NCBI RefSeq assembly: GCF_000270285.1
Contig: NC_015738.1
Coordinates: 806,001 to 870,000 of the forward strand
DNA: 64,000 nt
Origin: Eggerthella sp. YY7918
GTDB lineage: Bacteria; Actinomycetota; Coriobacteriia; Coriobacteriales; Eggerthellaceae
Reading direction: 5' to 3'
Shown: positions 36,499-44,339 of the stretch, in pieces
Layout: every line of letters begins with the position of its first letter
How positions within the stretch are numbered: position 1 is the first letter of the stretch
Notes under the pieces: model-generated
Told to the model about the DNA's origin: nothing
The model's database searches: none
Seen by the model: only the letters and a program-made list of their open reading frames with translations
Translations under genes and position numbers: made by a program

Positions 36499-37494
36499 AT
36501 GGCAACACTGATCGAAAAGCTCATTGAGGACGCGAAGGATGTACCTAAGCGTGTGGCTTTGCCAGAGTGTGAGGCCGACAATACGCTCTTGGCAGCTCGT
36601 CAGGTGCTCGACGAGGGCATTGGAACTCCCGTGCTTGTGAGTCCTCTCGACGTAATCAATGAAACCGCCGCGCGGGCGGGAGTTTCCATTGACGGCATGG
36701 AGGTCGTCGACAATACGGACGAGGCTGCAGCCGATACGCTTGCCGAGCGCTATATGGCAGGCGGTGAGCGCCTTATTTCCGCAAAGGGGGCTCGTCGCAA
36801 AATCAAGAATCCAATGTACTACGCTATGATGATGGAAGAGCTAGGCGACGTGGACTGTACGTTCTGTGGCCACACCAACACCACGGGCGATGTGCTCATG
36901 GCGGCGCAGACAATTATTGGTCTGCAGGAAGGCGTCGATGTTCCAAGCATTCTCGCCTTAGTGGAAACTCCTGGGTTTGAGGGTCCCGAGGGCAATGTGA
37001 TGTGCTTTTCCGACTGCGGTCTGAATCCTGAACCTTCTGCAAGCGAGCTTGCTTCTATTGCGATTGCTGCGGCGGACGGTGCAAGGTCTCTTATGGGCTG
37101 GGAGCCGCGCGTCGGTTTCCTGTCGTTTTCTACAACGGGTTCTGGTGCGGGTGAGAGCGTTGATAAGGTCAATGAGGCTATTAACCTCGTGCATGAGCGT
37201 CGTCCTGACATCAAGGCTGATGGTGAGTTCCAGCTCGATGCTGCCATTGATCCGAAGGTTGCCGCCAAAAAGGTCACGCGCGAAAGCGACGTGGCGGGGC
37301 GCGCCAATGTGCTTATCTTCCCCGATCTCAACACTGCAAATGTTGCAGTGAAGCTTATTCAGCGCTTTGCACACGGTCAGGCGTTTGGGCACAACCTTTC
37401 CGGCTTCAAATGTCCTGTTGCCGATTCTTCGCGTGGTGCGACGGTGCAGGAAATCGTTGGCGACATTGCGATGCTTGTGCTGTCAGCACGTTAA
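36499..37494 (+). CDS. pta: Phosphate acyltransferase, Pta family
   Basis: Pta-type enzymes exchange CoA for phosphate on an acyl group. The 331-residue protein matches the length of stand-alone phosphate acetyltransferases and shows DCGLNPEPSASELASIAIA, RVGFLSFSTTGSGAGESVDK, GEFQLDAAIDPKVAAKK, GRANVLIFPDLNTANVAVKL and the C-terminal SSRGATVQEIVGDIAML. I chose the ATG at 36499 after AAAGGGAAG. The partner kinase here is of the butyrate kinase group, so the acyl group may be longer than acetyl. Together they would yield one ATP per acyl-CoA. Confidence 0.9.
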   Translation: MATLIEKLIEDAKDVPKRVALPECEADNTLLAARQVLDEGIGTPVLVSPLDVINETAARAGVSIDGMEVVDNTDEAAADTLAERYMAGGERLISAKGARRKIKNPMYYAMMMEELGDVDCTFCGHTNTTGDVLMAAQTIIGLQEGVDVPSILALVETPGFEGPEGNVMCFSDCGLNPEPSASELASIAIAAADGARSLMGWEPRVGFLSFSTTGSGAGESVDKVNEAINLVHERRPDIKADGEFQLDAAIDPKVAAKKVTRESDVAGRANVLIFPDLNTANVAVKLIQRFAHGQAFGHNLSGFKCPVADSSRGATVQEIVGDIAMLVLSAR

Positions 37495-37509
37495 CCTGGG
37501 GGGCTGGCT

Positions 37510-38481
37510 GTGCGTGAGGTCGATACCGAAAGTTTGAAACGGGTGGTGCGCTACCTGCGCGATGGGGCATTCCGCACTTTGCGTGAAAAGACCCTGTTTG
37601 GGGTAGAGGTGCCGCCTGATGAAGCTTCCGGCCGTCACGCACCCTGCTGGGTGCATAAGGCGCATGGCGAGGGCTTGAAGCCTGTGGTCTTTGAAATTCA
37701 TGGTGGCGGGTTTGCGCTTGGTGATGCGCGTAAAGAAGATGCGTTATGCGAGTGGGTGCGCGATGTCTTCGATGTGCATGTCGTGGGTGTTAACTACCGT
37801 TTGACTCCCGAGTACCCCGCCCCAGCGGCGCTTGATGATGTGCTTTCGACTATGGCATACGTAGGGCGTGGGGGTGTTTGCACTGCTGATCCAACGAAGT
37901 TTTACTTACTTGGTTATAGCGCGGGTGCGAACCTTGCGCTTGCCGCTGCGCTTGCTGCGCAAACACGGAGTGACTTCAATGTAGCCGGTTTGGTGTTGCA
38001 TTACCCGTTTCTTGATGCGTTCACACCACCCGATCCTGCCAAGGGACGTGCGATTGATCTGCCCTACGAAATGATGGTTGCGTTTAATGATTGGTATACA
38101 GCAGGAGCCGATGCGCGCGATCCGTTCATATCGCCTGCGTTCGCGCATGATGTTCAACTCGCCGCGTTACCTTTGGTGACGATGTATCCGGTGGTGGACG
38201 ACCCCCTGAAAGAGCAGGCCGATGCGTTGTATGAACGGATGAAACGTGTCGGATGTGACGTGCTGTATCGTCCTGTGGAGGGCGTATACCACGGCTACAT
38301 TGAGGATGCTGCCGACATTGAGATGTATCGGGCAACATCGATGTCTCAAACGGTCGCGATTCGCCCCGATAGCTTTGCGCAGGTAGCAGGTCAGAAAATG
38401 AAGGAGAGCCTAGAAGATGTGTTGGGTCCAGTAAAGCGGGATCTTCCATTTCCTGGGATAGAAAGCGAGGGGATGTTATGA
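37510..38481 (+). CDS. Alpha/beta hydrolase, HSL-type esterase
   Basis: A 323-residue esterase of the hormone-sensitive-lipase group. The oxyanion motif HGGGFALGDAR lies near residue 64, followed by VNYRLTPEYPAP and the nucleophile motif GYSAGANLALAAAL with S137; the acid and base fit the Asp in YPVVDDPLKEQA and the His in EGVYHGYIED. It begins at GTG at 37510 after GGGGGG. It is the second hydrolase of the cluster and overlaps the next gene by 4 bp (ATGA), so they are translationally coupled. Confidence 0.87.
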   Translation: MREVDTESLKRVVRYLRDGAFRTLREKTLFGVEVPPDEASGRHAPCWVHKAHGEGLKPVVFEIHGGGFALGDARKEDALCEWVRDVFDVHVVGVNYRLTPEYPAPAALDDVLSTMAYVGRGGVCTADPTKFYLLGYSAGANLALAAALAAQTRSDFNVAGLVLHYPFLDAFTPPDPAKGRAIDLPYEMMVAFNDWYTAGADARDPFISPAFAHDVQLAALPLVTMYPVVDDPLKEQADALYERMKRVGCDVLYRPVEGVYHGYIEDAADIEMYRATSMSQTVAIRPDSFAQVAGQKMKESLEDVLGPVKRDLPFPGIESEGML

Positions 38482-38909
38482 CGAAATGGACGCTGGGGGT
38501 TGTGCTTTGCGACCTTGTGCTCGCGGTGGTTATCAATACGTCTGCCATGCTGCTTTCAGGAGCGGCTATCACATTCGCGTCATGGTATCCCGGAACGGCA
38601 AGCGCCTTCTTTACAAATGTACTGTTGCAGCTCATCGTGCCCGTGCCCGCCATTGGACAGGCAATCAGTCGCCCTCTTGCAGACAGCAAAGCGCGGTTCG
38701 TCTTGTCGGTGTTCGTAGAAAATCTCATTTTCGTAACCTGCATCTCCTTCACGATGGCGGTGCTTCAGGCAGGTGATCGCCCGGTTTTAGACGTGTGGCT
38801 GCAAACGTATGTGCAGCTGATGATTGTCGGCTACCTCACATCGCTCGTACTGTGGATGGTTTCGAATTACAAAACAGATGCTGCGAAGTCTGCTATTGCA
38901 TCCAAATAG
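38478..38909 (+). CDS. Small four-helix membrane protein of unknown function
   Basis: A 143-residue protein with four hydrophobic segments (about 5-27, 42-62, 78-98 and 110-130) and a short polar C-terminus ending KSAIASK. Its start codon overlaps the stop of the esterase gene. I do not recognise the family. It precedes butyrate kinase, so it could be an accessory to transport or to the esterase. Confidence 0.65.
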   Translation: MTKWTLGVVLCDLVLAVVINTSAMLLSGAAITFASWYPGTASAFFTNVLLQLIVPVPAIGQAISRPLADSKARFVLSVFVENLIFVTCISFTMAVLQAGDRPVLDVWLQTYVQLMIVGYLTSLVLWMVSNYKTDAAKSAIASK

Positions 38910-38954
38910 GTAAAAGCGGCGTAAGCCGTGGCAAATAGAAAGGAAACTCAAACT

Positions 38955-40073
38955 ATGGGTTATAAAATTTTGACGCTTTCACCGGGTTCTACGTCTACAA
39001 AAGTGGCTGTGTTCGATGGGGCAGAGGCGGTGTTTAATCTGAATGTGACACATCCGGCTGAGGATCTGGCAAAATTTGATCAGGCGGCTGACCAATTTGA
39101 CTACCGCAAAAAGACCATTCTCGACGCGCTTGACGAACAGGGTATTAAGCTTGCCGACATAGATGCCTTTTCCGGCTATTGCGGATCCATGGGTCCCACC
39201 GTGGGCGGTATCTTCGCGATCGATGACACGGTGTGCGACCATGTGCTCAATGCCGGCGTAAATCATCCCGCTATTTTGGGTGCGCCGCTTCTGCATGCGT
39301 TTGCCAAAGAAGTAGGTAAGCCTGCGTATGCGGTAAACCAGCCCGACACTGACGAACTTGAGGATGTTGCGCGCATTACCGGCTATCCAGGAGTGTATCG
39401 CAAGAGCCATGTCCATTGCCTCAATCAGAAGGAATGCGCTATCCGTTGCGCAGGTGAACTGGGCAAGACTTACGAAGAAGGCACGTTTATTGTTGCTCAT
39501 GTCGGAGGCGGTCTTTCGGTTGCCTGCCACGATCACGGTCGCATGGTGGACACCAATGACGTGCTTGAAGGCTCGGGTCCCTTTGCGCCGAATCGATCGG
39601 GAGATGTCCCGCTGAAGCCCGTTGTGAAGCTGGCGTTTAGCGGCGAGCACGACAAAAAGGAAATCGATGGCGTGATCGGTAAAACTGGCGGTCTTGTGGG
39701 CCTGTGCGGCACCGATGACGCGCGTACCATCTGTGCGCGCATTGAAGAGGGCGACGAGTGGGCGCGTGTGGTGTACGATGCGATGGCCTATCAGGTGGCT
39801 AAAGCTATCGGCGGTTTCGCGACCGTACTGAAGGGCAAGGTTGACGGCATTGTTTTGACCGGCGGTGTTTCGCACGATCCTCATTTTGTAAACTACGTAA
39901 GCGAACGCGTGAGTTGGATCGCGCCCATCAAGGTGTACGCAGGCGACTTCGAGATGGATGCTCTAGCGGCCGGTGCAATTCGCGCTCTTGATGGCAAAGA
40001 GGACGTCATGACCTATACGGGCGAGCCTTCTTGGAAAGGGTTCCAGATGCCCGGCGCAATTCCCGAAGCGTAA
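38955..40073 (+). CDS. buk: Butyrate kinase
   Basis: Butyrate kinase makes ATP and a carboxylate from an acyl phosphate. The 372-residue protein is of the acetokinase/butyrate kinase family, with ILTLSPGSTSTKVAVFDG at the start, the YRKSHVHCLNQKECAIR segment, FIVAHVGGGLSVACHDHGRM, NRSGDVPLKPVVKL and VLTGGVSHDPHFVNYV. The start at 38955 was chosen as it matches the family N-terminus and follows AAAGGAAA. With the Pta-family gene it completes an acyl-CoA to ATP module. Branched or other short acyl groups may be the true substrate. Confidence 0.92.
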   Translation: MGYKILTLSPGSTSTKVAVFDGAEAVFNLNVTHPAEDLAKFDQAADQFDYRKKTILDALDEQGIKLADIDAFSGYCGSMGPTVGGIFAIDDTVCDHVLNAGVNHPAILGAPLLHAFAKEVGKPAYAVNQPDTDELEDVARITGYPGVYRKSHVHCLNQKECAIRCAGELGKTYEEGTFIVAHVGGGLSVACHDHGRMVDTNDVLEGSGPFAPNRSGDVPLKPVVKLAFSGEHDKKEIDGVIGKTGGLVGLCGTDDARTICARIEEGDEWARVVYDAMAYQVAKAIGGFATVLKGKVDGIVLTGGVSHDPHFVNYVSERVSWIAPIKVYAGDFEMDALAAGAIRALDGKEDVMTYTGEPSWKGFQMPGAIPEA

Positions 40074-40105
40074 ACACCAGTCTGAAGCGAAAGAAATAAC
40101 GTCGC

Positions 40106-40160
40106 TGATGGGCGAGATGCTTTTTGCTATGCAAGGGGCCGTCTTGCCCATCAATTTTTT
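40106..40160 (+). terminator. Terminator after butyrate kinase
   Basis: TGATGGGC and GCCCATCA pair across a long loop and are followed by ATTTTTTGG. It separates the catabolic cluster from the tRNA gene. Confidence 0.6.
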
Positions 40161-40229
40161 GGTCCCAGTTGGAAGGCATTTTTGGAGAAATGATTTTGCT
40201 TGGAAGTTCTGTTGCTTTCCGGTCCGTTG

Positions 40230-40238
40230 TGCTAAGAT
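40230..40238 (+). promoter_or_regulatory. Candidate extended -10 of tRNA-Pro
   Basis: TGC directly before TAAGAT, about 36 bp before the tRNA, with TTGCTT at 40212 as a weak -35 at 15 bp spacing. Confidence 0.35.
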
Positions 40239-40273
40239 ATCTGCCGCTGCCTAAAGAGGTGGCATAAGATTAT

Positions 40274-40350
40274 CGGGTTGTGGCTCAGCTTGGTAGAGCG
40301 CTGCGTTCGGGACGCAGAGGCCGCAGGTTCAAATCCTGTCAACCCGACCA
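40274..40350 (+). tRNA. tRNA-Pro (CGG), CCA encoded
   Basis: A complete cloverleaf. The acceptor stem is CGGGTTG with CAACCCG, the anticodon stem is CTGCG/CGCAG with loop TTCGGGA giving anticodon CGG (proline), and the T arm contains GGTTCAAATCC. The terminal CCA is encoded. Its last 50 bases are the left attachment repeat of the island that follows. Confidence 0.95.
40301..40350 (+). repeat. attL: 50-bp direct repeat within tRNA-Pro
   Basis: The 3' 50 bases of the tRNA, from CTGCGTTCGG to ACCCGACCA, recur without mismatch at 46621-46670. The bases before and after the repeat differ, so 50 bp is the exact identity. Confidence 0.93.
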
Positions 40351-40359
40351 GATACTCCA

Positions 40360-40388
40360 GGTCAGACGCTTGTGTCTGACCTTTTTTG
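40360..40388 (+). terminator. Terminator carried by the island just after tRNA-Pro
   Basis: GGTCAGAC and GTCTGACC pair around GCTTGT, followed by TTTTTT. It lies inside the island and now ends the tRNA-Pro transcript. Confidence 0.8.
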
Positions 40389-40452
40389 TGTCCCGATCAG
40401 GTTCAAACAGGGTTATAGGGGGTTATAGGCCAAAATGTGTACCCTAAGTGGT

Positions 40453-40572
40453 TTAGTAATCAATACGATACGGATCGCTCATGTGCAATTCACTCCATTG
40501 AATGGCGCCGCCCCATTGAGCTACAACTTCGTCTTTATGATTGGTGTTGTTTGCTGCTTGATAAAGTTGTGC
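40453..40572 (-). pseudogene. C-terminal remnant of a second IS1249-like transposase
   Basis: The minus strand encodes about 39 residues ending in WSELHMSDPYRIDY before a stop, closely similar to the end of the neighbouring transposase (WNDLHMGSPYRIDY). It is cut at 40572, exactly where the inner IS end begins. This remnant shows the two insertions are related but diverged. Confidence 0.7.
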
Positions 40573-40614
40573 TTATAGGCCAAAATGTGTGTCTGGCAGA
40601 TAATCCTGATCGTT

Positions 40615-41731
40615 TCAATAATCTATGCGATACGGGCTGCCCATATGCAGGTCGTTCCATTGAATTGCGGTACCCCACCGCTCGATGAGCTCATCGCGTC
40701 CATGCGTATCGGATGCGGCTCTAAAGAGGCTTGCTATCGTTTCGTCTGTGGGCATCTTTTCGAGAATGTCAGATGCAGGCAAGGGGCGCTCTGTATGCAT
40801 GTAGCACCACCAAAAGATGGCCTTGATCCTTCTATCGATGCTCAGGCCTCTATGTTCGCCCAGCATGATTCTCAGCTGCCTGTTCACCCCTCCTTCTATC
40901 CTGTTGTTAGTTGCAGGAATGGCGCCCCCCCTCCATAAGGCCCTCGTCTAAATACGTGAACAGTGTGCCGGCTCGCGCGAGCTTCTCAAGCCCCCTTCGC
41001 GCACGACGCAGACGCTCGTGCTTGTACTGGCTTTTGCCGTCGATAATCGTTTTTTCTTTGAGAAACTCATCCCAGCGTGTGCACCAATTTGAAAACGAGG
41101 CGAGCCATATGGCGGCACCCTGGGAGTCTGTTACTTGTAAAAGTTCTTTAGCGATTCCATAGAGCTCTACGCTGGCTTGGAGCTTTGGTCTTGTGGTGGT
41201 CTGGCGCTTCACCTGCTCAAAGGCGTGGAAGGTGCACCTCTGCACGCGGGTGTGGGGCCGAATGACGCGCCGCGCCTTCTCAAAGCCACTCCCTCCATCA
41301 GTGACGACTACATCGGGAGCTGCTATGCGCACCAGAAGCGCGGCCCATGTGGCCGAGCACTCGCTTCTTGCCAAATGCCAGCCAATGACAGCGCTTTGGG
41401 TACAGGCGATGAGCACGACCGCCTTGCGCCCAAGCCATATGCCATCAACGTGGACGACGTGGTGTATCTCGTCGCAGAAGGGAGCGACGGGCCATATGCT
41501 CCAAAACAAAGAGGTGAGGCGCCTGAACGTTCTAGCGGACACGCCCGTCTCACATTGCCTCTTTTTGGAAAGTAGCCAGTCCAAGAACAGTTTGAAGAGC
41601 TTAGCGGACCTGTCATAGCTTCGCGTGGTGGATGCGCCGCAAGACTTGCAGCGCCACCTAGTAGCGCCTGCGCTCGTCGTGCCATTGCGCTTCGTTTCGC
41701 CCCCGCACGCAGGGCATGTTATGTTCTTCAT
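40615..41731 (-). pseudogene. IS1249-like transposase, frameshifted
   Basis: The first frame (41731 to 40907) encodes a zinc-ribbon start (ITCPACGGETKRNG, WRCKSCGAS), then the DDE core with VHVDGIWLG and VVTDGGSGFEKARR. It stops after GLMEGG. Skipping one base of a run of seven G (C on the plus strand, near 40925) restores IPATNNRIEGGVNRQLR, the conserved end region of this family, and continues to 40615. The joined product would have about 370 residues. The error needs a one-base deletion to repair, so a -1 ribosomal slip would not rescue it; mutation or a sequencing error in the G run is more likely. Confidence 0.82.
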
Positions 41732-41955
41732 CCCATAATTGAATCATGAGATTTTTAAAAGAGGCATTTGTACCTTCTGACCTGCGCTGTCAAGTCAGAA
41801 TCGGACACACATTTTGGTCGGGTGTTTAAAAACAAGATCAATTTTTAAAGCGCGACTTTTCATTGTATGAACTGGAGTTATATAGCAAAACCAGACACAC
41901 ATTTTGGCCTATAACCTACCATTGGTGCGGGAGACGGTGTTGTTTGACTTCGAAA

Positions 41956-41983
41956 GTCAGGCGAAGCTTTTGCTTCGCCTGAC
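41956..41983. terminator. Terminator of the minus-strand micro-ORF unit
   Basis: GTCAGGCGAAGC pairs exactly with GCTTCGCCTGAC around a four-base loop. TTTCG follows on the minus strand and AAAATTC on the plus strand, so it mainly serves transcription from the right. The flanking stretch 41917-41955 holds no gene. Confidence 0.65.
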
Positions 41984-42032
41984 AAAATTCATTCATACGT
42001 CTTGCCCGGAAGGCGCAAGAATTCTTGAAGCG

Positions 42033-42116
42033 TTATCCATCCACCTTTGGAGGGGCGGGATAATAAGGTCCTGAAGTTCCGATGAAACGACCACGTGGGT
42101 AAGTGATGAAAAACAC
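42033..42116 (-). CDS. 27-residue micro-ORF, third of a set
   Basis: Starts with GTG 6 bp after a perfect AGGAGG and encodes MFFITYPRGRFIGTSG, then YYPAPPKVDG. No family is recognised. It is rich in aromatic, Pro and Gly residues. The strong ribosome site, the two similar neighbours upstream and the terminator downstream support it being translated. It might be a peptide product, a toxin-like peptide, or a RiPP precursor for the radical SAM enzyme of the island. Confidence 0.5.
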   Translation of the reverse strand: MFFITYPRGRFIGTSGPYYPAPPKVDG

Positions 42117-42165
42117 AGTACACCTCCTTTACTCGATTAATGAAATCGTAGGTTTTGATAACCTA

Positions 42166-42231
42166 TTACTTGCGTCCGCCAATGCGGCCAGTCCCGCCAA
42201 GACGGTAACCGCCATTGCGCTGAGAGCCCAT
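42166..42231 (-). CDS. 21-residue Gly/Arg-rich micro-ORF
   Basis: ATG at 42231 stands 8 bp after AGGAGG. The product begins MGSQRNGGYRLGG and ends TGRIGGRK: seven Gly-Gly or R-x-G elements and no acidic residue. A second reading frame (ATG at 42235, 36 residues, hydrophobic) overlaps it but has poor spacing to the ribosome site, so I prefer the 21-residue frame. Function unknown; the composition resembles glycine-rich modified peptides or RNA-binding tails. Confidence 0.45.
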   Translation of the reverse strand: MGSQRNGGYRLGGTGRIGGRK

Positions 42232-42266
42232 CTCATTCACCTCCTAACTTTGTAAGCTTCCTGTAT

Positions 42267-42380
42267 TTACCTGTTGCTCGGGCAGCTTGGATTTGAGCAA
42301 ATGGTCCCCGAGTCGTTCGTGATAGCATCTCCACCGCAATCTGGACAATCGATTTCAACACCTTCGCGCTGGTCAGACAT
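42267..42380 (-). CDS. 37-residue zinc-ribbon-like micro-ORF
   Basis: ATG at 42380 follows AAGGAGAGAGG. The product, MSDQREGVEIDCPDCGG to the C-terminal SNPSCPSNR, has four cysteines (12, 15, 28 and 33) in a CxxC-x12-CxxxxC arrangement, which fits a small zinc ribbon. It is first of three minus-strand micro-ORFs (37, 21 and 27 residues). A zinc ribbon this small suggests a nucleic-acid-binding or regulatory peptide. Confidence 0.55.
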   Translation of the reverse strand: MSDQREGVEIDCPDCGGDAITNDSGTICSNPSCPSNR

Positions 42381-42413
42381 TCCTCTCTCCTTTCTCTGTA
42401 GGATTTAATTTTT

Positions 42414-42427
42414 GAAGATCGATCTTC
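42414..42427. promoter_or_regulatory. Perfect 14-bp palindrome upstream of the micro-ORF unit
   Basis: GAAGATCGATCTTC, 34 bp before the first micro-ORF start, is a perfect palindrome and a candidate operator. On the minus strand TATGAT at about 42442-42447 could be the -10. Confidence 0.4.
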
Positions 42428-42543
42428 TTTCGACGCTTAAATCATACTCCGTTGAATCCTGCGTAGTCCTAGGGTGTGAAACTCTTTCAAGGGATTTTCG
42501 AGGATGACACCTGTGTACATCCAGGAAAATCTAGGATATTCTT

Positions 42544-42558
42544 GATAGCTAAGCTATC
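42544..42558. promoter_or_regulatory. Inverted repeat upstream of the plus-strand island operon
   Basis: GATAGCT and AGCTATC flank one A. It overlaps a -35-like TTGATA at 42542-42547 and lies about 50 bp before the 450-residue gene, so it may control that promoter. Confidence 0.4.
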
Positions 42559-42606
42559 TACTTACTGTATGTAACTTTGCATGAGTAAAACCGGAGGGGA
42601 TTCCAG

Positions 42607-43959
42607 ATGACTGAACGGATTTTCGTCTCGGAATGTGTCTACTATGATTGCAACGGTCGTGTATTGGTAAGTCCCGGAAAAATATCCCAAGCTTTTCTGC
42701 CGGGTCAAACGAATCTTTTCCTAAAGATCCATAAATCTCCGGAACGTACGATGTATGTTGGCCCATCAAAGAACCTACAGAACACCATTTCAGCTATAAA
42801 TATGCGTGGTGTTGCTGTGGGTTTGCCCTATGGGTCTGTTATTCAGAATATTGGTTCAGGAAACTATAGAGCGAGTTATTTTTGTAAAAACGAGGAGAAA
42901 CTTGATAGTTTACTCAATGGTGTCGAATCTAACGGAGGGCTTGCAAAAAATCTTGCCGCATCGTACTTTGGTAGTTCAACGGAAGAGGAAAAAGGTAGCA
43001 TTGCTGATGCGAATTGGTTTCTTTCTGAGTCGTTCGAAGATAAAGATGAGTCACTAAAAGAGGTCTTTTTCGATGAAGTGAATAGGCATATTAAAGCTCT
43101 ATGCACTAATGCTCAATCGGTTTTAATTGAATATAGCAGTGATACGACTATAGATGTTAGCGGGTGGCCAAAGAAACCCTATCACGTCAAAAGTACCGTT
43201 CGGAGAAGGAGGGTTGGTGTAGGATCAAACGTCTTTTATGATTGTTTTCACTTCGCGGATAGACTAAGGGCGGAAACTTTCAAATATAGCAGCATAAGAA
43301 TTATTGATGAGGATGGAAATGTGATACTCGATATGGATAGACTTCCTTCTAATAAGGAGGGTCTTTCCAAGGATGACATAATAGAGTCATTCAGTGTTGC
43401 CGATTGGGATGTATCGTGCGAAATTCGAACTCAAGAAATTGAAAAGCGTATAGGTTCTTCGATTGATGTATTAGAGTATGCTTTAAGAAAAAAGATCGAT
43501 GACAACAGCTTTTATAAAGTAATTTTGCGATGTTGGACTTGTTGTGGTGCGGAGTACAAATGGCGTAATTGCAGCGACGCCGAACAACCAAAAAAGGGAA
43601 AGAAGGGGCTATATTGCTCAACTGATATTCGCATAGAAGCTCCTCATGATACAAAAACGACTATTGAGTTGGTATGCGAATTTGATACATGGTCTGTTGG
43701 ATTTAGCACGTTCTTTCAGGAATACGTTTATGAACCATCCATTAGGGCAAGTATAAAGGGAAGAAATGAGGAATATACATTTACGCTCAGGCAATTCTCT
43801 TCTCAATCTCCATTTTGGAGGAGAAAAGATGGCAAACATTTTGTAACGGACTTGGCAACAGAGATGTTAAGTGATCGGCTAATTGCTTGGAAATATACCG
43901 AGCAGTGGTTAATGATCGGTGAGGGCTATGCTATTGTTGTCGAAGCCGCAAAACGCTAA
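42607..43959 (+). CDS. 450-residue protein of unknown family, first gene of island operon
   Basis: I recognise no family. The ATG follows GGAGGGG at 7 bp. The protein appears soluble: no signal peptide and no membrane helix. The first 75 residues look beta-rich (RIFVSECVYYDCNGRVLVSP); residues about 115-165 are acidic and helical; STVRRRRVGVGSNVFYDCFH lies near 200. A cysteine group CWTCCGAEYKWRNC near residue 310 could bind metal, and the C-terminal quarter has FTLRQFSSQSPFWRRKDG. The precursor-like peptide gene begins 8 bp after its stop, so it is cotranscribed with the peptide and the radical SAM gene. A role as peptide-binding partner, modification enzyme or effector are all open. Confidence 0.7.
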   Translation: MTERIFVSECVYYDCNGRVLVSPGKISQAFLPGQTNLFLKIHKSPERTMYVGPSKNLQNTISAINMRGVAVGLPYGSVIQNIGSGNYRASYFCKNEEKLDSLLNGVESNGGLAKNLAASYFGSSTEEEKGSIADANWFLSESFEDKDESLKEVFFDEVNRHIKALCTNAQSVLIEYSSDTTIDVSGWPKKPYHVKSTVRRRRVGVGSNVFYDCFHFADRLRAETFKYSSIRIIDEDGNVILDMDRLPSNKEGLSKDDIIESFSVADWDVSCEIRTQEIEKRIGSSIDVLEYALRKKIDDNSFYKVILRCWTCCGAEYKWRNCSDAEQPKKGKKGLYCSTDIRIEAPHDTKTTIELVCEFDTWSVGFSTFFQEYVYEPSIRASIKGRNEEYTFTLRQFSSQSPFWRRKDGKHFVTDLATEMLSDRLIAWKYTEQWLMIGEGYAIVVEAAKR

Positions 43960-43967
43960 GTGAGGAA

Positions 43968-44339
43968 ATGAAAATGCTTACTACTCAAACTCTGTCAATT
44001 CTGAGGACAAAAACTTCACAGGGGACCGATCTCCGGTCGGCGATTGCGAGATGTGAAGTTCGAAAGGTAAAGAGCAGTCATGCTCTACCTAGTAAAACTA
44101 CTGACTCATTTTCACAATTCGACTGCACCGAAACAGATCCGGTCATAATTGGAGGAGTTCTTTTCTTGAGTAATGAGAGTGGGGCTGGCACTCCTGTGTC
44201 TTCTGCAAATTACGATTGTAATTGCGATTGCGTTAGCTATATCTATTCTAACAAATTCATAGGTATCAAAACTGATTGGCCGACGAATTCTATTTGTCTC
44301 GATTGCAATTGTGATTGTACGGAAATTACCGCAATCTGA
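43968..44339 (+). CDS. Cys-rich peptide with duplicated DCNCDC motif, likely RiPP precursor
   Basis: A 123-residue protein (121 from the second ATG at 43974, which has the better distance to GAGG). The first half is polar and basic without hydrophobic signal; nine cysteines occur, seven of them in the last 40 residues as NYDCNCDCVSYI (84, 86, 88) and ICLDCNCDCTEITAI (110, 113, 115, 117). FDCTETDP near residue 52 is a partial echo. The stop overlaps the start of the radical SAM gene by one base. A leader-like part plus repeated Cys-Asn-Cys cores next to such an enzyme is the usual picture of a thioether-forming RiPP; metal-binding is the alternative. Confidence 0.7.
   Translation: MKMLTTQTLSILRTKTSQGTDLRSAIARCEVRKVKSSHALPSKTTDSFSQFDCTETDPVIIGGVLFLSNESGAGTPVSSANYDCNCDCVSYIYSNKFIGIKTDWPTNSICLDCNCDCTEITAI

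Larger units (their letters stand above)
40421..41916 (-). mobile_element. Nested IS1249-like insertion sequence(s)
   Basis: Four related end sequences are visible. GGTTATAGGCCAAAATGTGT is at 40421-40440; TTATAGGCCAAAATGTGTGT starts at 40573. On the opposite strand, the right-hand ends lie at 41891-41916 (same sequence, 24-bp match with the 40573 copy) and at 41802-41824 (shared core CCAAAATGTGTGTC). The simplest reading is one IS (40573 to about 41824) inserted into an older related copy whose ends remain at 40421-40572 and 41825-41916. The exact junctions are uncertain and I see no clear target duplication. Confidence 0.7.

Noticed and set aside
40437-40938. Plus-strand frames over the IS region
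   Set aside because: They lie opposite the transposase and its remnant, which have clear family sequence on the minus strand.
40907-41731. Programmed ribosomal frameshift as explanation for the split transposase
   Set aside because: Restoring the frame needs skipping one base (or slipping back two); the common -1 slip on a G run would not rejoin the two parts.
42160-42235. 36-residue hydrophobic frame overlapping the 21-residue micro-ORF
   Set aside because: Its ATG is only 3 bp from AGGAGG, too close for initiation; the overlapping frame has an 8-bp spacing.
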